Source of the DNA: Mycobacterium sp. 4858 | GTDB taxonomy: Bacteria > Actinomycetota > Actinomycetes > Mycobacteriales > Mycobacteriaceae | NCBI RefSeq assembly: GCF_900240975.1 | Contig: NZ_LT968776.1 | Coordinates: 3,283,092 to 3,347,091, forward strand | DNA: 64,000 bases | Direction of reading: 5' to 3' | Shown here: positions 17,566-26,410 of the stretch, in pieces | How positions within the stretch are numbered: position 1 is the first letter of the stretch | Layout of the letters: the number at the start of each line of letters is the position of its first letter | Notes under the pieces: generated by a model | The model's input: the letters and a program-made list of their open reading frames with translations, nothing else | Database searches by the model: none | Told to the model about the DNA's origin: nothing | Made by a program: the position numbers and the translations under genes

Positions 17566-17777
17566 TGGGCGACCCGGCCCGAGACTGCCATCTCGAGCAG
17601 CAGCGCAGTGCTCAGCTCCTAACCCTTCGCTAATCCGGCATATAGTTATATCCGTATCAAGGGCCACGAGTCCACTTCCGCTAAGGAGGCACGGAAACAG
17701 GCGTCGAGTCGCTCGGCATGGCCCATGGGGAGCAGCTCGTCCTGGCAATACGTGGACCCCTGGGTGCAGCCGCTCTG

Positions 17778-17938
17778 TTATCCGCAGTTGTCGACGAAAT
17801 CTTGGGCGCTCTGGCCAAATTGAGCACTGGGATCTCCTCGATGACCGCGTGCTGCTGTCCAATAGTCAACATGACCAGGTGGTAGGGCACCGAGAACTGT
17901 CGATTGTCGAGTGCCGGATGGGTTCGAATGGAGTACAT
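17778..17938 (-). pseudogene. LLM oxidoreductase fragment
   Basis: Two reverse frames joined by a frameshift give RQFSVPYHLVMLTIGQQHAV and then PSAQFGQSAQDFVDNC. This aligns with a C-terminal stretch of the LLM enzyme at 19248-20168 (RPFALFFSLASLNIGLAHE, then SQFGQNAQQVIDNC). It is a decayed fragment of a related gene. Confidence 0.5.
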
Positions 17939-18010
17939 CCGGGTCGGCCGCTCCTCCGGGCTCAGCGGGACTGTCCGTTGACAGCGACCACGGGTTCACC
18001 CCAAGGGTCG

Positions 18011-18026
18011 CGGCAGATGACTGTCA
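18011..18026. promoter_or_regulatory. TGRCAGT-type palindrome, weaker copy
   Basis: CGGCAGATGACTGTCA matches the shared 16-bp palindrome at 12 of the 14 defined positions. It lies 80 bases before the better copy at 18106. Confidence 0.45.
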
Positions 18027-18105
18027 GATGGTGATTCACCGATCGGTATATCCCTGGAATTGAGCAGCTTCTGCTGCGCATGTGCACGCCTTTTGGCTGC
18101 TAATA

Positions 18106-18121
18106 TGACAGTCCTATGTCA
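18106..18121. promoter_or_regulatory. TGRCAGT-type palindrome before crotonase
   Basis: TGACAGTCCTATGTCA, with perfect TGACA/TGTCA arms. It covers the first possible ATG (18116) of the crotonase frame, which argues for the later start at 18143. Confidence 0.55.
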
Positions 18122-18142
18122 TCAATCGCAGAAGAACGGTCC

Positions 18143-18973
18143 ATGACGAAGGAAATCAGCGCAGGTGAGGCTCGACCGCCGGACGGCGACTGGCTGGGCA
18201 CACCGTACCTGCGGTTCGAGCGCGAGGGTGCGCTAGCGATAGTCACACTGGATCGTCCGCACGCGCGCAACGCCATGACAGCGGCGATGTATTTCGGTAT
18301 TCGCTACGCAGTCTCGCGAGTGGCTGCAGACGACAACTTGGCCGGTCTGCTGATCACGGGCACCGGCGACGTGTTCGCCCCCGGCGGCGATCTCGGGCAC
18401 CGCGCCGAGGACAACTGGATGGAATTGGCTTTTGCCCTGGGAATGGACGTCACGCCTTTCGAGGCCTTGCGTCAGTCGCCCAAGCCGGTGGTATCCGCGG
18501 TCAACGGCCTGGCGCAGGGCGGCGGATTGCAGATTGCGATGTGCAGTGACATGGCGGTGGTGAGCGAGCGTGCGACTTTTCGCGTACCGGAGTTGTACCG
18601 CGGCATTGCTGATACCTACTACAGTCAGATGCTCGCACGGATCATTGGACCGGTTCGCACGCGGGACCTGATGTTCACCGGCCGGGTACTGTCGGCCGAG
18701 GAGGCGCTCGAATGGGGGATGATTTCCCGCGTCGTTCCTCACGCCGACTTGCTGACCACCGCGCGCGAGATACTCGCTCAATGCTGCCGAACCGCACCGC
18801 AGGCGCGCGCAGTGGTCAAGGGCAATCTCGACAACTACATGGGGCTGTACGACCGGATCAACATGTACCAAAGCGTCCTGGGGCCCGAGGCGCGAGAGGG
18901 CTTCACGGCGTTCAAGGAGAAACGGTCGCCGGAATGGGTCCATCCCGCGCTTCGCGTCGAAGGGCGGCTGTGA
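18143..18973 (+). CDS. Enoyl-CoA hydratase family protein
   Basis: A 276-residue crotonase: LAIVTLDRPHARNAMT, APGGDLGHRAED, AVNGLAQGGGLQIAMCSDMAV and FRVPELYRGIADTYYSQ. One of the two hydratase glutamates (in VPELYRG) is present and the other is replaced by glutamine or leucine (GGGLQIA). An ATG at 18116 is also in frame, but it lies within a putative operator. The start at 18143 has only a weak AGAAGAA upstream. The gene stands alone; its control by the palindromes at 18011 and 18106 is inferred. Confidence 0.87.
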   Translation: MTKEISAGEARPPDGDWLGTPYLRFEREGALAIVTLDRPHARNAMTAAMYFGIRYAVSRVAADDNLAGLLITGTGDVFAPGGDLGHRAEDNWMELAFALGMDVTPFEALRQSPKPVVSAVNGLAQGGGLQIAMCSDMAVVSERATFRVPELYRGIADTYYSQMLARIIGPVRTRDLMFTGRVLSAEEALEWGMISRVVPHADLLTTAREILAQCCRTAPQARAVVKGNLDNYMGLYDRINMYQSVLGPEAREGFTAFKEKRSPEWVHPALRVEGRL

Positions 18974-19009
18974 CGACGATGGCGACGCACCACGGCGCCG
19001 CATCCCGCC

Positions 19010-19224
19010 TCAGGTGTTGGCCTCGGCCGTCACGACGTCGCGATCGACGGTACGGAACGTGAAGTCCGAGAAGGACTGCGAGCGCTTCCGGCCAGCCACT
19101 GGCTCATAGCGCTTTCCAGCAGGCTCATCCCCACCGTGGCGGGCATCGCGCACTCGGCATCAGGGGCCGAGAGCCCACGCCGTCTCGCGACCACGTCGGC
19201 GACCACCAGCGTGGTGATAGTCAT
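19010..19224 (-). pseudogene. TetR regulator C-terminal remnant
   Basis: The reverse frame reads VVARRRGLSAPDAECAMPAT then VGMSLLESAMSQWLAG, then shifts frame to SFSDFTFRTVDRDVVTAEAN and stops at 19010-19012. This matches the C-terminal part of the TetR protein at 39992-40582 (VAERRGLPAPNEECELLASV, LLLTRAINRWL). The DNA-binding half is missing. Confidence 0.6.
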
Positions 19225-19247
19225 GTCGCCAGGCTTGCCAACCTTGA

Positions 19248-20168
19248 TCAATCTGCTTTCGGCATCACTTCTTCGGCCACCCAGTGCAGATGATCGAGAT
19301 AGGCGCTGAAGTCGGCCACCGGTGGAGGATTCACCCATGTGTCGGTGACGCCCAGGCCGGCGAGCATGTTGCAGTTGTCAATGACCTGCTGAGCGTTCTG
19401 ACCGAATTGCGAATGGGGGTCGTCGTTGATTTCGTGCGCCAAGCCGATATTCAGCGAAGCCAAGCTGAAGAAAAGCGCGAACGGACGGCCATCGTAGCCA
19501 GGCTGCGACTTCAAGTAATCGAGCTTGGCCGGGAAGTCCTCGGGCCGGGTCTGCCACGGCGCCCAGCCATCTCCGAATCGGGCGGCTCGACGGAGCACGG
19601 CCTCGGCGTCGCCGCCCATCCAGATCGGTGGGTGGGGCTTGTGAATCGGCTTTGGGCCGAACGCGATGTCGCGGAATCTGACGAATTCGCCGTTATAGGC
19701 GGGCGTGTCGCTGTGCCACATTTCGAACATCGCCGCGAGGTATTCATCGGTGAGCCGACCGCGTCTGCGGAAGGGGACGCCGATGGCGTCGTACTCTTCT
19801 TCGAGCCAGCCTACCCCCACCGTCACCTGCGCACGGCCACCGGAAAGCCAGTCCAGCGTCGCGATCGACTTCGCCGCGATGACGGGGTTGTGCAACGGCA
19901 GAATCGTGACCATCGATCCAATCGAAATCGTCGATGTGGCGCCGGCGATGTAGGCCTGCGCTGTCGTGGCATCGAAGTAGTGATTGCCCGACAGTTCTAC
20001 CTGCGATGTGGGTGTCACGAAGTGTTCCGGGATGAATACGCGCGCGAAGCCCAATTTCTCGGCGGTACGTGCGACGTGCGCGATGTCGCTGCCGGCAAGG
20101 CCACACTCCCACGGCTGGGTGAGCGCGGCCACGTGGACGCTGTTGGGCAGGACGACGCTGAACCGCAT
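19248..20168 (-). CDS. LLM-class F420-type oxidoreductase
   Basis: A 306-residue enzyme similar to the Rv2161c-like F420 group: MRFSVVLPN, RVFIPEHFVTP, SIGSMVTILPLHNPVIAAKSIATLD, GRAQVTVGVGWLEEEYDAIG and HPPIWMGGDAEAVLRRAARFGDGW. ATG 20168 has AGGAAGG upstream; the longer frame to 20261 runs through an operator-like palindrome. It may reduce or oxidise a pathway intermediate with F420; the substrate is unknown. Confidence 0.9.
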   Translation of the reverse strand: MRFSVVLPNSVHVAALTQPWECGLAGSDIAHVARTAEKLGFARVFIPEHFVTPTSQVELSGNHYFDATTAQAYIAGATSTISIGSMVTILPLHNPVIAAKSIATLDWLSGGRAQVTVGVGWLEEEYDAIGVPFRRRGRLTDEYLAAMFEMWHSDTPAYNGEFVRFRDIAFGPKPIHKPHPPIWMGGDAEAVLRRAARFGDGWAPWQTRPEDFPAKLDYLKSQPGYDGRPFALFFSLASLNIGLAHEINDDPHSQFGQNAQQVIDNCNMLAGLGVTDTWVNPPPVADFSAYLDHLHWVAEEVMPKAD

Positions 20169-20244
20169 GGTCAGCCTTCCTCGGATCGGTCGACAGGGTG
20201 CGCACCGGATCGAAATCACGCGGTGTATTCGATGGGCCTGAGTA

Positions 20245-20260
20245 TGGCAGTTAACTGGCA
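20245..20260. promoter_or_regulatory. TGRCAGT-type palindrome before LLM gene
   Basis: TGGCAGTTAACTGGCA with a perfect CAGTTAACTG core (20248-20257), 77 bases upstream of the reverse-strand LLM start. Confidence 0.6.
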
Positions 20261-20454
20261 TCAGCCAATACGCTGCGATGCGATGGGCGTGATGGCATCG
20301 CGAGTGCAGGCGGTTGAGGAGTCCGCGATGAACGCGGCAGTTGCGTTAATCGCCAAGGACACCCACGACGCCTTCTCCCTTACCAAGCTGAATTGTCGGA
20401 ATGCACCTACGTCGAGCGGTCTGATCTGACGCGCTTCAGTGGGCGTTGACAGTG

Positions 20455-20470
20455 TGACAGTTGGCTGCCA
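20455..20470. promoter_or_regulatory. TGRCAGT-type palindrome before small DUF4286-like gene
   Basis: TGACAGTTGGCTGCCA; an extra GACAGT lies just before it (20449-20454). It sits 46 bases upstream of GTG 20517. Confidence 0.6.
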
Positions 20471-20516
20471 TAGTGCGTGAGATGTCCACCTCGGAACTGC
20501 CAAGGGGGTTGTGTCG

Positions 20517-20879
20517 GTGGCCAAGAGCCTTTTTCTTGTGATGACCAATCCCGTTGAAGGCCAAGACGACGCCTTCAACGAGTGGTACGACATACGCCAT
20601 GTGCGCGAGGTGCTCGCGCTGCCCGGAGTGGTAGCCGCACAGCGTTACGTCCTCTCGGAGGTGAAGGTGCGCGAGGAAGACTTGCCTGCTCCTTTGCCGC
20701 CGCCTGCGCACCGATATCTGGTGATATACGAATTGGATCGCGAGCCCGACCAGGTCATGGCCGAGTGGCTCAAGGGCACCGCGGCCGGAACGCTGACGCT
20801 GGGCGAAACGCTGGACCTCAATACGGTGTCGGTGACGGGCTGGACTCCGCGGGGTGAGCGCAGGGAAGCTGACAACTGA
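20517..20879 (+). CDS. Small DUF4286/EthD-like protein
   Basis: A 120-residue protein starting AKSLFLVMTNPVEGQDDAFN and continuing EWYDIRHVREVLALPGVVAAQRY, typical of dimeric alpha/beta-barrel (ferredoxin-like fold) proteins of the DUF4286 or EthD kind. These accompany oxygenase pathways, but their role is mostly unknown. GTG 20517 lies 8 bases after AGGGGG; GTG 20511 is too close to it. Confidence 0.75.
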   Translation: MAKSLFLVMTNPVEGQDDAFNEWYDIRHVREVLALPGVVAAQRYVLSEVKVREEDLPAPLPPPAHRYLVIYELDREPDQVMAEWLKGTAAGTLTLGETLDLNTVSVTGWTPRGERREADN

Positions 20880-21278
20880 TAGCCGGATTTGGCGTCGACG
20901 ATCATAGGCGCAGCGCGTTTGGAGCCGATTCGATCCCGACCGCACCATCCCGCATGACGACACCGAGCAGAGGCTGACAGCCGCGGCTCACGCGCCCAGC
21001 CGAGAACATGCAACCGGGCCGTTCGTGGTTACCCGCGATGAGCGAATCCGCGGTACTCACGACATGGATGACCGAATGCGGTGCAGCGCTTGCGCCGATG
21101 GTGGCCCCCGTGACGCCTACCTCGATGACGGGGTCCCGCCGCGTGTGCGCAGGCGTCGCCGGAGGTCTGTTTGCTTATTTTCGATCAGAATTTAGATTTT
21201 GCTTCCCATCGTGTCGAACACGTTATACATTTCACAGATAGGGATTCGTTGTTGAATTCGTCACGAAGGGGCGTGCGC
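20880..21278. other. Intergenic region upstream of AveC-like gene 2
   Basis: No gene is supported. GCTTCCCATCG and CGTTATACATTTCACA (to 21236) correspond to the region before AveC-like gene 1 (to 5602). AAGGGG lies just before ATG 21279. Confidence 0.5.
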
Positions 21279-22412
21279 ATGACGACGTTGGAAAGAGGGC
21301 CGCTCGCGAGTGCTGGCCCTGACAAGCTGATGAAGACGCCGCGGGTGCGGACCACGGTTCCGATCGTCGCTTGGGCGACGGTCGGTGCGGCGTTCATCGC
21401 CCTGGCGATCTACGTCGCGTCGAGTTGGATCCTCGGTGGTCGTGCGACGCCTACGCCGATCGGTGCCAACAACCCGAAGCTGGGCAGGGATCTGGCCTGG
21501 AACATCGGCGCCCAGGTGCTGACGATCATTGCCGTCATCGGAACTCTGATCTACGTCGGCAGGCGATGCATACGGGAGCGGCGGGTCACCTTCGACGCCA
21601 TCCTCATAGTCGCCTACCTGCTGCTGATCCAATGGGATCCGATTCTGAACTACGTCACGCCGCAGTTCTCGTACTCGTCGCTGATGATGAACTTCGGGTC
21701 GTGGACGACCGACATGCCCGGCTGGGTGTCACCTCATGGCAACCTCATGCCCGAGCCGACCATCCTGATCGGCATCGGGTTCATCTGGAGTGCGTCGCTG
21801 TGCATGATCGGTTGCGGTTTCCTGCGCAAGGTCGTAATGAGGCGCTGGCCACAGACCGGCAAGCTGGGCATCATCCTGTGGTCCCTCGGCTTTATGCTGC
21901 TCGCCGACTTCGTCATCGAGACCGTGCTGTGCTACGGGCACATCATCGCCTATCCGAACACCGTGAGCTGGCTGACGCTCTTCAAAGGCACATCGCACCA
22001 ATTCCCCCTCTATGAGTCGCTGGTGTGGGGTGGACTTGCCTGGGCGCCGCTGATGGTTCTGCGGTTCTATCTAGATGACCGTGGCCATTCCGTCGTCGAG
22101 CGCGGGGTCGACCGCCTCAATGTGTCCAACAAAGCAAAGGTGGGCCTGCAGATCCTGGCCGTCGCCGCGGTGACGAACATCGGCTACCTGAGCTACAACA
22201 TCGTGATGATCGGGATCGGCCTGCAGATCGACAATGACGGCCACGCTGTCTATCCGTCGCACCTGATCAATGGGATCTGCGGGCATGAAACACCGTATCC
22301 ATGTCCCGATCCCGCTGCGGGACGGCCCATTTCGACTGGTGGTCAACCCGGCTCGCCTCGTGACATCCCCGGTGACGGCCGCACTTGGGTCGACGTATAC
22401 CTCGGGGGCTGA
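21279..22412 (+). CDS. AveC-like (spirocyclase family) membrane protein 2
   Basis: A 377-residue multi-pass membrane protein, closely similar over its whole length to the one at 5643-6764: ASSWILGGRATPTPIG, RRCIRERRVTFDAILIVAYL, QWDPILNYVTPQFSYSSLMM, HSVVERGVDRLNVSN and a shared GRTWVDVYLGG end. ATG 21279 fits AAGGGG upstream; the longer frame to 21171 would run through the conserved leader. It stands 61 bases before the NorQ/NorD-type pair, suggesting an operon with the AAA+ and VWA genes. The activity is unknown. Confidence 0.85.
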   Translation: MTTLERGPLASAGPDKLMKTPRVRTTVPIVAWATVGAAFIALAIYVASSWILGGRATPTPIGANNPKLGRDLAWNIGAQVLTIIAVIGTLIYVGRRCIRERRVTFDAILIVAYLLLIQWDPILNYVTPQFSYSSLMMNFGSWTTDMPGWVSPHGNLMPEPTILIGIGFIWSASLCMIGCGFLRKVVMRRWPQTGKLGIILWSLGFMLLADFVIETVLCYGHIIAYPNTVSWLTLFKGTSHQFPLYESLVWGGLAWAPLMVLRFYLDDRGHSVVERGVDRLNVSNKAKVGLQILAVAAVTNIGYLSYNIVMIGIGLQIDNDGHAVYPSHLINGICGHETPYPCPDPAAGRPISTGGQPGSPRDIPGDGRTWVDVYLGG

Positions 22413-22473
22413 GGAAACCTACTAAGCGGCCGAACGACGATTCAACTGCCCTACTTAACCTGAGCAAGGACGT

Positions 22474-23307
22474 ATGACGATTCACTCCTCCCAACGTGGT
22501 CCCGTGATCAACAATCACAACCTCACACTCGGCGTCGTCGACGACTACCATCCCGTCGGGGATGAACTGGACATCCTGCTGGGAGCCTGGCGAGCGCGTC
22601 TGCCGGTGCTGCTGAAGGGTCCGACGGGCTGCGGTAAGACGAAGTTGGTGGAAAGTGCGGCACGTCGACTCGGACTGGACCTCGTCACGGTGTCGTGCCA
22701 TGAGGACATGCTCGCCGCAGATCTGGTGGGGCGTTATCTGCTCGAGGGCGCGGACACCGTCTGGCAGGACGGACCGCTCACCACGGCGGTTCGTGGTGGT
22801 GCCATCTGTTATCTCGACGAGATCGTCGAAGCCCGCGTCGACGCAACGGTGGTGATTCACTCCCTTGCAGACCATCGGCGACAGTTGTTCATTGATCGAC
22901 TCAATGAAACACTCGATGCCCCTGAATCATTCATGCTGATCGTGTCCTACAACCCTGGATATCAGACGTTGCTCAAGGACCTCAAGCCCTCAACGCGTCA
23001 ACGCTTTGTGGCCGTGGAACTCGACTTCGCACCACCGGAACTCGAACACCAAATAGTGAAGGAGCAGTCGGGCGCCTCGGACGAGGCCGTCGCCACACTG
23101 GTGCGACTAGGTCAAGCAGTGCGACATCTGAACGAGCCGAGCATGTCGGAGATGGTGTCGACTCGGGCCTTGATCGCGGCGGCACGGCTGCACGCCAACG
23201 GACTTTCGCTCAATCGCGCGGCACGCAGCGCGATCGCGGCCATGCTGACCGACGACGCGACGGTCACGAGGTCGATCGCTGAACTGATCGATGCCTACAT
23301 CGACTGA
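22474..23307 (+). CDS. AAA+ ATPase of the CbbQ/NirQ/NorQ (MoxR) family
   Basis: A 277-residue ATPase. Walker A GPTGCGKT is at residues 49-56, Walker B ICYLDE at 111-116, SYNPGYQ is the sensor-1-like segment and LKPSTRQRF holds the arginine-finger region. Family members act with a VWA-domain partner to remodel or load metal cofactors into large enzymes (established for CbbQ-CbbO, with NorQ-NorD required for active nitric oxide reductase). The partner gene overlaps it by 17 bases. The client here is unknown; the AveC-like protein or the P450 downstream are the nearest candidates (inference). Confidence 0.92.
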   Translation: MTIHSSQRGPVINNHNLTLGVVDDYHPVGDELDILLGAWRARLPVLLKGPTGCGKTKLVESAARRLGLDLVTVSCHEDMLAADLVGRYLLEGADTVWQDGPLTTAVRGGAICYLDEIVEARVDATVVIHSLADHRRQLFIDRLNETLDAPESFMLIVSYNPGYQTLLKDLKPSTRQRFVAVELDFAPPELEHQIVKEQSGASDEAVATLVRLGQAVRHLNEPSMSEMVSTRALIAAARLHANGLSLNRAARSAIAAMLTDDATVTRSIAELIDAYID

Positions 23308-25048
23308 TCAACCGACCGTCGCCGGCTTGCAAATGCTGGCCCGTGCGGTATCGGGACGCCTGGTGTGTGTCAAGGCCACGACCGGGCAAGACGAAGGCGT
23401 CCATATGTCGGGAAACACGATCGCAGTCGACGGCGGGCGACTCACCACGCTGACCCGGGCTCAAGTAGTCGTACAAGCCGCGATGTACGGTGCCGGATCA
23501 TTTGATCCGCGGGTCCTGCGTCACCTCATCGGGCGGTCTGGCGCGTGCACGCGCTACTGCGCCATGGAAGGTCTGCGTGCGCTCTCGCTGACCTCGGATC
23601 GATTGCCGCCCTTTGTAGCAGCATTAGCGGCTGGGCTGACGGACATCCCCAGGACCAGTTCAGCCGAAGAGTCGATGCGGATAGCATTGGCGCGAACCCA
23701 GATTCCTCCTGCACCCGAATTCTTCGGTCAGCTCAGACCCGCGCGTGCGGTATTGGCGGCGACAGCGCGTACAGGCCGGGAGCACGACGGCGACGTGAAG
23801 ATACGCAATGACTCAAACGCCGATGAGGCGGACGATCCCGACACCAACAGCGACGAGGCCAAGTCCCTTGATCTGCTGAGTAATCCGCTGACGCCGAACC
23901 ACCCGATGGCCAGGCTGATCCAGAGTCTGTTCAAGCATTCTGGTGGCAAATCTGCAGATGCGGCATCCCAAGCCGGCGGCGGAAAGCCGGTGGCCAAACC
24001 GAGCAGGCGGCCCAGCGGGGGACGCCGAGTCAACATCGGCCGCCGCATCGCCTCGGCCGCTCACAGATTCATCGGCGGCAATTACAGCGGCGACGCCCGC
24101 TATCCGGAATGGGACGAGAGTTCGAAGCGGTATCGCAACGACTGGGTTACCGTGCACGAACTCGAGCCATGGAATCCGGATGGCTTCCGTGACCACACGG
24201 CACTCGCTCGCATCGAGGTAATGAGGGCACCGACGGCGCTTACACGCAGCCTCGCTCGTAACGTGCTGGAGATTGCGCCACACGGGCGCAACGAATTCGG
24301 TGAACAATTGCACACCGATGGCGTCGTCGACCTAGCATACTGGCGCCGAAGCAGATCCGGCTCTCCGCCGCTGCCCTTCATCGGGAAGAAGCGACAGCGA
24401 CCGGGCGTCGCGGCGTTGGTACTTTTGGACGTCAGCAGTTCGACGCTGGACACGACGGCGCGCGTGGACGGGGAAACCGGATCGGTGTTCGACCAACACC
24501 TCAAGATGTCCTATCGCATTACAACCGCGCTCGATGCGCTCGGAGTGCCTGTTGGTTTCTACGCGTTCCGCAGTTGGGGCCGCGAAATGGTCCACGTGAT
24601 GCCGATCAAGGGTCTACGAGAAAGCCTGTCGGCCTTGACCATCGAGCGAATCGGCCACCTGAGTCCGGCGGGCTTCACGCGGATCGGCGGTGCCGTTCGT
24701 CATTGCACCGCCATCTTGGAACGTCAGACCGAAGCAATGAAGCGGGTGGTCATCCTCGTTTCGGACGGGCACCCCTACGATGACGGCTACGACGGCGCCC
24801 AGGCCTCGGGCGACACCCGCCACGCCATGAGCGAAGCCCGCTTGCGGGGCGTCGGCTTCGTATGCGTCGGAGTTACGGCACCGAACAGCAATGAGTCTCA
24901 CGTTCAACGCAACGCGCTTGACTCGGCCTCGGCGCTGCACGTCGCTAACATCAGCGGGATCGAGCGCCAACTCGGAAAACTCATTCGCCAAGCGCTGGCT
25001 GATGCGCGTCGCCGTGGAGACCATAGTTCGTTCACCGTGCCGGCGTGA
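23291..25048 (+). CDS. VWA-domain protein, NorD/CbbO-like
   Basis: A 585-residue protein. The C-terminal von Willebrand A domain has a full MIDAS: D380-V-S382-S-S384, T463 (GFTRIGG) and D492 (SDGHPYDD). A long basic, proline-rich, low-complexity linker (about residues 165-255) precedes it. The N-terminal 160 residues are helical. It starts at ATG 23291 inside the ATPase gene, so translation is coupled. It would recruit the ATPase to a metalloenzyme client, as in the NorQ-NorD and CbbQ-CbbO pairs. The N-terminal part is more divergent than in nitrifier or denitrifier NorD. Confidence 0.9.
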   Translation: MPTSTDQPTVAGLQMLARAVSGRLVCVKATTGQDEGVHMSGNTIAVDGGRLTTLTRAQVVVQAAMYGAGSFDPRVLRHLIGRSGACTRYCAMEGLRALSLTSDRLPPFVAALAAGLTDIPRTSSAEESMRIALARTQIPPAPEFFGQLRPARAVLAATARTGREHDGDVKIRNDSNADEADDPDTNSDEAKSLDLLSNPLTPNHPMARLIQSLFKHSGGKSADAASQAGGGKPVAKPSRRPSGGRRVNIGRRIASAAHRFIGGNYSGDARYPEWDESSKRYRNDWVTVHELEPWNPDGFRDHTALARIEVMRAPTALTRSLARNVLEIAPHGRNEFGEQLHTDGVVDLAYWRRSRSGSPPLPFIGKKRQRPGVAALVLLDVSSSTLDTTARVDGETGSVFDQHLKMSYRITTALDALGVPVGFYAFRSWGREMVHVMPIKGLRESLSALTIERIGHLSPAGFTRIGGAVRHCTAILERQTEAMKRVVILVSDGHPYDDGYDGAQASGDTRHAMSEARLRGVGFVCVGVTAPNSNESHVQRNALDSASALHVANISGIERQLGKLIRQALADARRRGDHSSFTVPA

Positions 25049-25136
25049 CGTTTCTTCGGCTGAGCAGTGCACGGCCCTGAGCCCGACTGACGGTAAGCCG
25101 GACACAGCGATTGGTGGATGTTCACAAGTGAGCCGC

Positions 25137-25169
25137 CTTGTCACACTTTCGACTGTGAGTTAGATTCTA
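25137..25169 (+). promoter_or_regulatory. Promoter and AGAWTCT element before P450
   Basis: TTGTCA (25137-25142), 18 bases, then TAGATT (25161-25166) make a good -35/-10 pair. TAGATTCTA (25161-25169) is one of the nine shared elements. TCACA (25141-25145) and TGTGA (25154-25158) form an inverted repeat within the spacer. Confidence 0.6.
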
Positions 25170-25219
25170 CAAGACACCCAGAGTGATGTACGGCACACTT
25201 CGACGGCAGATGAGGGACC

Positions 25220-26410
25220 ATGACGACCGCTGACGCAATTCCACAGATCGACACGGACGGACTGCCCATGGACGTCGCACGCGATCAGGCGTGGCGGGCG
25301 ACCCAAGTGGCCCCGCTGATCGCCGTCGCCGATGGATATGCGGTGACCACCCGTCGCGGCGCGGAAGATGTGCTCAAGCACCCCGACCCGTTCTCTTCGG
25401 CCAAAGCGTTCGACATGCTGCAGAGCCCGGTGCCGCTTGTGCCCATCGCCTATGACCCGCCGACGCAGACGCGCTACCGTCAGATCTTGCAGCCGTTCTT
25501 CAGTCCGCGCGTCATCAAACCGATGGAAGCCGAACTGCGCAGTCAATTCATCGCGCTCATCGACCCGATCGCGCGGTGCGGCCATTGCGATTTCGTCAGC
25601 GAGGTCGCTCAGGTGTTCCCAATCCAGGCATTCCTCACGTTCTTCGGATTGCCGCTCGAGATGCGCGACCAGTTTTGGGAGTGGAAGAACGCAGTGATCG
25701 GCCTCACGGGGGCCGGTTTCGCCGCCGACGGCGACGCCGCTCAAGAGGGCATGATGAAGGCGCTCGAGATGTACACGTACTTCACTGAACTGATTCCCCA
25801 GCGCCGCGGTAAGGGCGGTGATGACGTCCTGAGCCAGATATTGGCCAAACAACCACCCGACGACCTCACGGATGCCGAAGCCGTCGGCCTCTGCTTCTTG
25901 TTCGTGCTCGCCGGGCTGGACACCGTGACGGATACGCTGGGTTGTGCAATGCAGCGGCTTGCGGAGAGTGCGGACACGCGGCAGGAGATCATCGACGACC
26001 CTGCTCTGATTCCCGCCGCGGTGGAAGAGCTGCTTCGTCTGGATCCGCCAGCCCCGTTCATCCCGAGGGTGACCTCCGCCGAGGCTCACATCGGGTCGGC
26101 GCGGCTCTGTGCGGAAACACGTGTGTCGACGTATCTCGGCGCCGTTAACCGGGATCCAGCCGTATTCGAAAACCCGCACGATATCGACTTCCACCGGCCG
26201 GAAAACCCGCACATCAGCTTCGGGATGGGACCACACCGCTGTCTGGGTTCGCATCTGGCCAGACTGGAATTGAGCATCGTGTACGAGGAGTGGCACAAGC
26301 GGATTCCGCACTACCGGATCAAGTCCGGCACCACACCCAAAGTGCACTGGCCTCATGGCACTGTCGGGCTCGAATCGCTTCACCTGGAGTTCGACAAGGC
26401 AGAGGGATGA
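25220..26410 (+). CDS. Cytochrome P450
   Basis: A 396-residue soluble bacterial P450. The I-helix motif is A231-GLDT, the ExxR motif is in EELLR, and the haem cysteine is C341 in FGMGPHRCLG. It has the compact class I form that needs a ferredoxin, and a ferredoxin gene follows with an ATGA overlap. The hydroxylation substrate is unknown; the CYP family cannot be set by eye. Confidence 0.95.
   Translation: MTTADAIPQIDTDGLPMDVARDQAWRATQVAPLIAVADGYAVTTRRGAEDVLKHPDPFSSAKAFDMLQSPVPLVPIAYDPPTQTRYRQILQPFFSPRVIKPMEAELRSQFIALIDPIARCGHCDFVSEVAQVFPIQAFLTFFGLPLEMRDQFWEWKNAVIGLTGAGFAADGDAAQEGMMKALEMYTYFTELIPQRRGKGGDDVLSQILAKQPPDDLTDAEAVGLCFLFVLAGLDTVTDTLGCAMQRLAESADTRQEIIDDPALIPAAVEELLRLDPPAPFIPRVTSAEAHIGSARLCAETRVSTYLGAVNRDPAVFENPHDIDFHRPENPHISFGMGPHRCLGSHLARLELSIVYEEWHKRIPHYRIKSGTTPKVHWPHGTVGLESLHLEFDKAEG

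Noticed and set aside
19284..20429. 381-codon forward frame opposite an LLM gene
   Set aside because: It is a shadow of the reverse-strand LLM enzyme, which has all family segments and a ribosome site.
5643..22412. An avermectin-like polyketide pathway because of AveC-like proteins
   Set aside because: No polyketide synthase, acyl carrier protein or glycosylation gene is present; the family is widespread in mycobacteria without such genes.
22474..25048. Carbon-fixation (CbbQ-CbbO) or gas-vesicle role for the AAA+/VWA pair
   Set aside because: No Rubisco or gas-vesicle genes occur in the window; only the family similarity supports those names.
25160..26383. 407-codon open frame on the reverse strand
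   Set aside because: It lies exactly opposite the P450 and ferredoxin; its protein is rich in Arg/His with no motif, as expected for a high-GC shadow.
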